Origin: Rapana venosa
Taxonomy: Eukaryota; Mollusca; Gastropoda; Neogastropoda; Muricidae
DNA length: 64,000 nt
Assembly: GCA_028751875.1 (NCBI GenBank)
Contig: CM054154.1
Span: 52,307,476 to 52,371,475, forward strand
Direction: 5' to 3'
Numbering within the stretch: position 1 is the first letter of the stretch; every line of letters begins with the position of its first letter. Below, in pieces: positions 58,323 through 64,000 of this stretch. A program made the translations under genes and the position numbers. The notes under the pieces were generated by a model. That model did not search any database, was not told where the DNA came from, and saw only the letters and a list, made by a program, of their open reading frames with translations.

Positions 58323-58355
58323 TGTGTGTGTGTGTGTGTTGTGTGTGTGTTGTGG
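58268..58355. repeat. (GT)n in LINE 3' UTR
   Basis: Interrupted GT array. The equivalent CA tract is in the noisy copy at 26401-26515. Confidence 0.95.
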
Positions 58356-58448
58356 TAATAAAGAGTAATAACAAGGAATACACAAATGTATTCTTAACAT
58401 AAACAGATCAAGAACATTTTTAAAAATGAAATTCGAAGAGAACTACAA

Positions 58449-59325
58449 CTACAATAAGTGCCCTATGGGACTTAACATAAAACCTTTGGCAATGTCAAAC
58501 GTTAGCTTTACATTGTTCAAAACTTCGTCAATGGTATTCTCAGAAAAGGCAGGGAGATAAGGTTTTAAATTCTCACATTCAAGTATGATATGGGTATTTG
58601 AAATATATTCACCACATAAGCATTTAACATCCTTGCTGAATTTTGTTGTGAATGCATTTAATCTTATCCGGAAAAACAATGCCTTGAGTTGTCTTTCTTT
58701 GACAGCATTTGTATGAATCTTTAAGTGATCAATGCATTCAATTACGTTCTTCCCACTCGGAGTTGAATGTGAAAGCCGCTTGATTTGCCGATGCTTTTCT
58801 ATGAATTTGTTTAAGGAAGCTTCTTCTAACAACTGATAACCCTCTGCAATGGATAGAGGGACATGCAGTACTATAGACCCCTTTATATTACGTGCACCTT
58901 TCTTCGCAGCCCAATCAGCCCACTCATTAGAAAATAATCCTATATGTGAAGGAATCCAGCAAAAGGAAACATGAATTCCTCTTAAACGCAGAAGATTTAT
59001 GAAGTATTTGATATTTAGTATAAGTTTAGTAGATTGCTTATAAGTTATAGACTTTAAGGCATATAAAACTGATTTTGAATCCACACAAAGTAATATGTGA
59101 AAGAAACAGTATGAATGATCTAAAATGAAATTCAAAGCCATAAGAATAGAGATCAGTTCGTCTGTAAAAACAGATCGATTTTTACCAACATAATACGACT
59201 TTTCTATTTTTAGTGCTGGTATGACGAATGCTGAACCTGCTTGATGATTGTCTAAAAGTGAGCCATCTGTATAAATTTTAAGACAATGAGAGTAATTATG
59301 TTCTATATTCTCATTCTTTTTTATG

Positions 59326-59327
<2 letters not shown>
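58449..59327 (-). CDS. LINE RNase H domain and C-terminus (open, 5'-truncated)
   Basis: An uninterrupted frame from the truncation point to a stop. RNase H hydrolyses the RNA strand of RNA-DNA hybrids after reverse transcription. The catalytic carboxylates are visible: the Asp of KIYTDGSLL (about 59258-59285), the Glu of FTDELIS (about 59145-59165), and the Asp of LCVDSKSVL (about 59070-59095). The final SHIGLFSNEWADWAAKKG gives the His and the last Asp (about 58905-58965). Later, CLCGEYISNTHIILEC (CxC...H...C) near 58585-58630 is a probable zinc-binding end. RNase H occurs in LINE clades such as I, R1, LOA, Tad and related groups, and I do not assign one. The first Met (59141) is internal to the domain, so it is not the true start. 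The RT part is missing. Confidence 0.88.
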
Positions 59328-59396
<69 letters not shown>

Positions 59397-59435
59397 GTGT
59401 GTGTGTGTGTGTGTGTTGTGTGTGTGTGTGTGTGT
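59328..59435. repeat. (GT)n, right half of the interrupted L2 microsatellite
   Basis: About 108 bp with two TTG interruptions. Confidence 0.95.
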
Positions 59436-59555
59436 AGGTGATACATTGAATTTTGTTTAAGCTTTTGATAGTTATTGGCTGCATGACTCTGTAAGAATAT
59501 GTTGCATGCAAGCGCTCTGATTTGTCTTTGCAAGATATAGCGCCATACAAAATCC

Positions 59556-59594
<39 letters not shown>
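59436..59594 (+). mobile_element. L2 copy d, 3' terminal part
   Basis: Resumes the L2 3' UTR (GTTATTGGCTGCATGACTC, GCAAGATATAGCGCCATAC) and ends in an (ATT)n tail at 59553-59594. It matches the reverse complement of copies b and e. Confidence 0.88.
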
Positions 59595-59901
59595 GACCAG
59601 TGGCTTTCTTTCCCACTCATGGAATTCCACTTTACAGCTTAGTTTTTAGTGATTGACTAGGACTCTCTGACTAGGAGGCTTGACTCGCACAGTCCTTATG
59701 TGCTGCAGCCCTGGGGGCTGGTTGGCCTTTGGAGAGCATCTCCAACGCTGACTGTCCTTATGCCCACTTTTAGCCGAGAGAGTGGGGATGTGCTGTGGGC
59801 AAGGCATCTCCACTATAATCAAATTTCTGCCCAATTTCCAAAACAGCAGCTGCCTCCTCTGCTGTTTTGGAGGTCATCGTCGAACACGACGGACAAACAT
59901 A
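59595..59901. other. Unrecognised 307-bp spacer
   Basis: Clean, balanced sequence between two LINEs, with no repeat match elsewhere in the window and no long frame of its own. It ends GTCGAACACGACGGACAAAC just before LINE B. It may be ancestral unique sequence or another transposon's flank. Confidence 0.5.
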
Positions 59902-61425
59902 CATCTAAATGTTTCACTACCATTTTGAATGCGCGATTATATAACTGGTTAGAAAGCAATAACCATATTTCGGAATGTCAGGCAGGTTTTCGTCAAACAT
60001 ATTCAACAGTTGATCAGATATTTACTTTGTACGCCGCTATTCAGAGCCATATGACTAGAAAAGGAAGACAATTGTATGTTGATTTTGTAGATTTTAAAAA
60101 GGCCTTTGACACAGTTGAACATAACAGGTTATTACGTTATATCAAAGAGCAAGGTGTAAGGGGTAAGTTTTTTGTATCACTTAGGGCTATGTATAAGTCA
60201 TTATCAGCATGTATATGAGCAAATTCTGAATTAACTAATATGTTTTAAACCCCCATGGGAGTAAGGCAGGGATGTGTGCTAAGCCCCACGTTGTTTTCTA
60301 TGTTTATCAATCAGTTAGCAAACATTATGAATGAAAAAGGTAAGCATGGTGCTCAAATGTTTCCAGATATTTTTTAGTTGTTTATCCTATTATTTGCTGA
60401 TGACATAGCATTAATTTCAACTACACCGACTGGTTTACAAAATCAATTAAAGGTCTTAGAAACTTGTTGTAATAATATGAAATTAAGTGTTACATTGACA
60501 AAACTAAGATTATGGTATTCAGGAAAGGGGGATACTTAGGACAACGTGAAAAATGGTTCTTTGATAACAAGAGGTTAGAGGTAGTTAACAGTTGCTATTA
60601 TTTGGGATTTAATTTTACGTCTATGATAAGTGCAGCGAGAGGCACATCACATTTGGTTACAAAAGGCAAAAAAGCAGTTACACAGCTTAACAAAGTTTTA
60701 TCAGAATTGCAAGGAAATGACAGTAAACACATTCTTTAAAACTTTCGATACCAAAATAGTCAATGCTGTTATATTCAGCTGAAATTTGAGGGTTAAACAG
60801 ACTAGAACATCTATGAAAAGGGCATCTAATGGCTTGTAAAAGATTCTTAGGTGTGCCTGCCAAGACACCAAATAAAATGGTGTATGGTGATCTGGACAGT
60901 TACCCATTGTATGTAAATACATATGTTGCTTGCGTAAGATTCTGGTTTAAATTATTACACATGGATTCTGAAAGATTGCCACATAAAGCTTATCATATGT
61001 TGTTAGGATTACATAGAAAAGGGAAACAATGCTGGGTCTCTAAAATCAGGGAAATACTCTGCATAACAGGGTATAATATGGTTTGGTTAAACCAAGGAGT
61101 AGGAGACATAAAATGTTCTTATATGCCTTTAAACAGAGACTTGTAGATTGGTTTTCCCAGGAATGGACTGGCACCATCAGTGATCGTAATAGATATGATT
61201 GTTATAGAAACTTTAAGACTGTTTTTTGAAAGAGAGAAGAATATCAGTAAAATGGATACATATTGTTTTCGCGTTGCAGTTACACAAGTGCGATTCAATG
61301 TTCTACCACTAAACAATAATACACGTCGCTATAGTAGTTCAAACGAAGATAAGCAGTGCCCTGTTTGTAAAGACCAAATAGAGAATGAAGAACACTTTTT
61401 ATTAAATTATCAAGTCTATGAAGAT

Positions 61426-61427
<2 letters not shown>
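59902..61427 (+). mobile_element. LINE B, copy 2, 5' part
   Basis: Plus strand, 5'-truncated at VSKCFTTIL. Continues through ECQAGFRQTYSTVDQIFTL, VDFVDFKKAFDTVEHNRLLR (motif A intact, about 60085-60140), VRQGCVLSPTLF, LLFADDIALIS (about 60385-60415), and KKAVTQLNKV. The C-terminal part follows (YGDLDSYPLYVNTYVACVRF, 60829-61146), then CPVCKDQIENEEHFLLN, cut at 61427 by L2 copy e. Stops at about 60216, 60247 and 60377 and several frameshifts inactivate it. Confidence 0.88.
59940..60218 (+). pseudogene. LINE B copy 2 ORF2, RT motif A segment
   Basis: Continuous frame carrying the fingers and the catalytic AFDTVEH region that are broken in copy 1. It stops at TGA near 60217, where copy 1 has an arginine codon (CIRANSEL), so the stop is a point change. 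Confidence 0.83.
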
Positions 61428-61458
<31 letters not shown>

Positions 61459-61545
61459 GGAATTTATATAGCGCTATATCTTGTAAAAAACAACAAATCA
61501 AAGCGCTTGCATCCATTCCACTCCTACACATGCAACCAACAATGA
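60829..61545 (+). pseudogene. LINE B copy 2 ORF2, C-terminal segments
   Basis: Two frames (60829-61146 and 61180-61430) equivalent to 15098-15790. A frameshift at about 61115 and a TAG at 61144 split them. After SSNEDKQCPVCKDQIENEEH the native frame runs directly into the AAT tail of L2 copy e. Codons beyond 61427 belong to L2. Confidence 0.8.
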
Positions 61546-61587
61546 TTAATAGTTTAAAAAGTTCAAATACACACAAACACACGCGCG

Positions 61588-61682
<95 letters not shown>

Positions 61683-63155
61683 TATATGCTTCAGCAGGGT
61701 GATGAGAATTTAGGCCACTGAAGGCAAGGACAGATAATTATGAGATGAACTGTAGGGGGAGGTCTTAGGTTTGAAATAGGTATGTCTTGAGGCTGGATTT
61801 AAAAGTGTTGTAAGTAGGCTTTTCGCGAAGGGAGAGAGGTAGGTCATTCCAGATCGCTGGACCAGAAACAGAGAAGAGCGACGGCAACGGTGGACTGGTT
61901 GATTTAGGTATTTGTAAGCACAGGGTATCTGCAGCAGAGCGGAGGGAACGAGAAGAGTGTACAGGTGAAGACATTCACAGAGGTAGGAAGGTGCTGTTTT
62001 ATGGAGACATTTGTACAGAGGGTACAGATCTTGTACTTGACTCTCTGTGGCACAGGCAACCAGTGGAGAAATCGCAAGAGAAGAGTAGTATGCTCAGATT
62101 TTTTCTTTTTGAGAACAAGTCGAGCAGCAGAGTTTTGAATTCGTTGAAGGGAGTAGATAGATGATGCTGGCAGACCAGCCAAAAGAGAATTGCAATAGTC
62201 CAGACGTGAAGAATGAGAGATGTGACAAGTTTAGATGTTGCTCAGTGGACAGGTACTTTCGAATTGAACTAATACGCCGTAATTGATAGTAGCATGACTG
62301 ACAGGTCTGGGTGATGAATTTTGCATAGAAAGCGTGTTGTCGATAACAACGCCAAGATACTTGACGTGGTGGTATAGAGGAACTGTTATATTGCCAAACT
62401 CTATTGAAGCTGTTGTCTGGACGAGAGTTTGTGTTTGGTTCTACAATCATGGCTTCGTTTTATCTGGTTTTAGCTGTAATTTGTTTTGAATCATCCAGTT
62501 TTGAATATCTTGGAGGCAGTGTGACATAATTTTGTCAAGAGAGAAGGCAGATTTTCAGGAGTATCACTGCTTTGAATCTGAGAGTCATCAGCCTAGAAAT
62601 GATGGTTGATCTGGTGACGGTTTATTATATGTGACAGTGGAGCAGTGTAGAGAGTGAAAAGAACAGCGCCCAGAACGGATCCCTGCGGGACTCCGCATTC
62701 CAGTTTGGCAGGTATTGATTGAATCTTGTTTATTGCAACTGTCTGGAATCGGTCTGTGAGGTATGAGCGAAACCAGGTGATGGCTGCCTCTTTATACCGA
62801 ACGTTTTTTGGAGACGGGCGAGAAGAATAGAGTGATCTATAGTGTCAAATGCTGCAGATAAGTCGAGAAGAGTGAGAAGAGAGATTTTCCCTGAGTCAGA
62901 AGCGTGTAGAAGCATGTTTAACGTGTGGACTAGGGTGGTTTCAGTGCTGTGGTTTACGCGATAGGCAGAATGAAATGCGGGAAGGAGACTATTTGAATGA
63001 AGATGGCTGTTGAGTTGTTTCAGAACGACTTTTTCCAGGACCTTGGAGATGAAAGGTAGGTTAGAAACAGGCCTGTAATTCTTCAGAATGTTAGGGTCGA
63101 GGTCGTGCTTTTTGAGTAGAGGTGTAATAATTGCAGTTTTAAGAGCTGATGGAGA
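61428..63155 (-). mobile_element. L2-type LINE, copy e, inserted in LINE B
   Basis: Minus strand, 5'-truncated. (AAT)n at 61428-61456 on plus is the tail, followed by TATATAGCGCTATATC, an internal (CA)n (61569-61679), the ORF2 stop at 61765 (FKSSLKTYLFQT end), AGLPASSIYSLQRIQNSAAR (near 62150), and RT. The RT at 62730-63158 includes KNYRPVSNLPFISKVLEKVV and LLDLSAAFDTIDHSILLARL in one clean frame. YADD is frame-broken near 62585. The 5' end lies at about 63150 in the linker before the RT. LINE B resumes immediately. Confidence 0.9.
61569..61679. repeat. (CA)n in L2 3' UTR
   Basis: Begins with CGCG-containing units, then pure CA. Occupies the same UTR position as in copies b, c and d. Confidence 0.96.
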
Positions 63156-63158
63156 CAT
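62730..63158 (-). pseudogene. L2 copy e ORF2, RT fingers and motif A
   Basis: 142 codons open, from SPSALKTAIITPLLKKHDLD through ILKNYRPVSNLPF, AYRVNHSTETTLVHTLNML and the catalytic DLSAAFDTIDH. It ends after KTFGIKRQPSP by frameshift. This is the best-preserved version of this region among the L2 copies here. Confidence 0.87.
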
Positions 63159-63373
63159 AAGTTTCTAAAATATTCGAAAAGATTACCTTTGCACGTGCTA
63201 CTCAAAGCTACAGTATCTACCGATAGAATATAATTTATCTCGATTTATTTTCCATGCAACCAACAAAAGAAATAATTTTTATGATAACTTTCTAGAAATT
63301 GATCATTATATTGATGAATACTACACTCTACATTCAAAACATTGTCGATTATGATGCACGTGAATTATTATGT
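63156..63373 (+). mobile_element. LINE B, copy 2, 3' part
   Basis: Continues LINE B after the L2 insertion: AAGTTTCTAAAATATTCG, then HVLLKATVSTDRI and a stop, then the 3' UTR shared with copy 1 (CATGCAACCAACAAAAGAAA, AACTTTCTAGAAAT, TCGATTATGATGCACGTGA). Similarity to copy 1 ends at about 63363, where copy 1 enters a GA tract. Confidence 0.86.
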
Positions 63374-63554
63374 GATGAATTTTCAAGATATTGTGGATGA
63401 AATCTCCTTGTGTTATTATTGCTGCTGCATTGTTTCATATTAATATACATTGATAGCAATGTGTTTATAACACTCATGTCATTTGATATGCCCACTTCGT
63501 ATGCCCATCATTCATTTGTATTGTGGCCTCAGGACGATGTACAGTAAAAGTCTG

Positions 63555-63559
<5 letters not shown>
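63374..63559. other. Flank of LINE B, unrecognised
   Basis: AT-rich unique-looking sequence. It could be further 3' UTR absent from copy 1, or flanking DNA. GTGGCCTCAGGACGATGTAC occurs just before the CT array. Confidence 0.45.

Positions 63560-63633
<74 letters not shown>
63560..63633. repeat. (CT)n microsatellite
   Basis: About 37 CT units, then CTTT units to about 63652. Confidence 0.97.
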
Positions 63634-63637
<4 letters not shown>

Positions 63638-63652
63638 TTCTTTCTTTCTTTT

Positions 63653-64000
63653 TTCCTCTATCTGTGTTAGTGCAGATTTGTTTAGATATGCCCTTATTAA
63701 TTTTTTGCTATGTGATTACTTGGGTGTAAGACCTCCTTTGGGTTGAAGAAATGACTGGCAAGGGAGAGCTTATTTTAGGGCAGAGATTGCTTAGTATGAA
63801 GAACTGAAATCAATTCAAGGAGAGGCATTTTTACAGCCTAGAATTATTGAACAATCTTCTGCTTCACACAGCTGACCTCACCAAACTGTTTCAGGTGTTT
63901 TTGTCTGCAGTACTATGTTAGGAGAAGAGAACAGCAAACCAGTCAAAATTATTTGGAGCTACCTGGTAAAAATTTGTGTTGCAAGGGCAGTTCTGTGGCC
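63653..64000. other. Unrecognised unique-looking sequence
   Basis: Clean sequence without a long frame or a match elsewhere in the window. It may be intronic or intergenic. Confidence 0.5.

Larger units (their letters stand above)
58049..59327 (-). mobile_element. RNase H-bearing LINE, clean copy, inserted in L2 copy d
   Basis: Minus-strand, 5'-truncated LINE. Its 3' tail is (CTTA)n (TAAG units on plus, 58049-58069), preceded by a 3' UTR with a (GATA)n array (58141-58233) and a (GT)n array (58268-58355). The coding end is an RNase H domain and C-terminal zinc-like motif (58449-59327). GT arrays lie on both sides (57945-58048, 59328-59435), and beyond them the two halves of L2 copy d resume, so the element sits inside that L2's microsatellite. 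The noisy copy is at 24970-26640. Confidence 0.88.

Overview
The window is eukaryotic, repeat-dominated DNA from an animal. Its signatures are long dinucleotide and tetranucleotide microsatellites, several clades of non-LTR retrotransposons (LINEs), and no densely packed genes. The L2-type LINE with a GCGCTATAT-like terminus and (ATT)n tail, the RTE-like LINE and a SINE-like block resemble repeats of marine invertebrates. A mollusc, perhaps a gastropod, is my best guess, but this is inference. I find no convincing host protein-coding gene, no tRNA or rRNA, and no CRISPR, operon or other prokaryotic feature.

Layout. 1-4070: four copies of a roughly 500-600 bp repeat (here Y), short X modules, microsatellites, and the C-terminus of a CR1/jockey-like LINE. 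4071-5363: L2-type LINE copy a, cut by a gap of exactly 500 N (5364-5863). 5864-17374: imperfect head-to-tail duplications carrying LINE D, a short segment M, and LINE B. 17971-22460: the best L2-type copy (b, minus strand, endonuclease plus RT plus C-terminal domain), interrupted by an RTE-like LINE at 18515-19510 with a 10-bp target-site duplication, then a second 500-N gap (22461-22960).

22961 to about 50000 reads like low-accuracy consensus: indels, lengthened homopolymers and destroyed reading frames. Elements recognisable through the noise are an RNase H-bearing LINE (about 24970-26640, plus), an RTE-like LINE with an inverted 5' part (28545-30975), an endonuclease-RT LINE (about 32000-34640, minus), a short L2-like end (37120-37235), a dispersed repeat pair (45910-46220 and 48440-48790) and long CA/CT tracts. 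50060-51830 is cleaner and holds a broken LINE ORF1-like region split by a SINE-like block. 52000-53640 is noisy again.

53650-63373 is a nested LINE cluster. L2 copy c ends at about 54120. L2 copy d (plus) runs from about 54930 to 59594 and carries an RNase H LINE (58049-59327, minus) inserted into the TG microsatellite of its 3' UTR. LINE B copy 2 (plus, 59902-63373) is split by L2 copy e (minus, 61428-63155). The last 600 bases hold a (CT)n tract and sequence I do not recognise.

The genes form no pathway. They are LINE ORFs (ORF1-like protein, AP-type endonuclease, reverse transcriptase, RNase H), each copy truncated, frameshifted or interrupted, so probably none is autonomous. The main points of interest are the insertion structures (fold-back end, 5' inversion, insertion into a microsatellite), microsatellites that recur at fixed positions inside LINE 3' UTRs, and signs of unpurged duplication and uncorrected sequence in the assembly. 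I found no convincing undescribed biological system.
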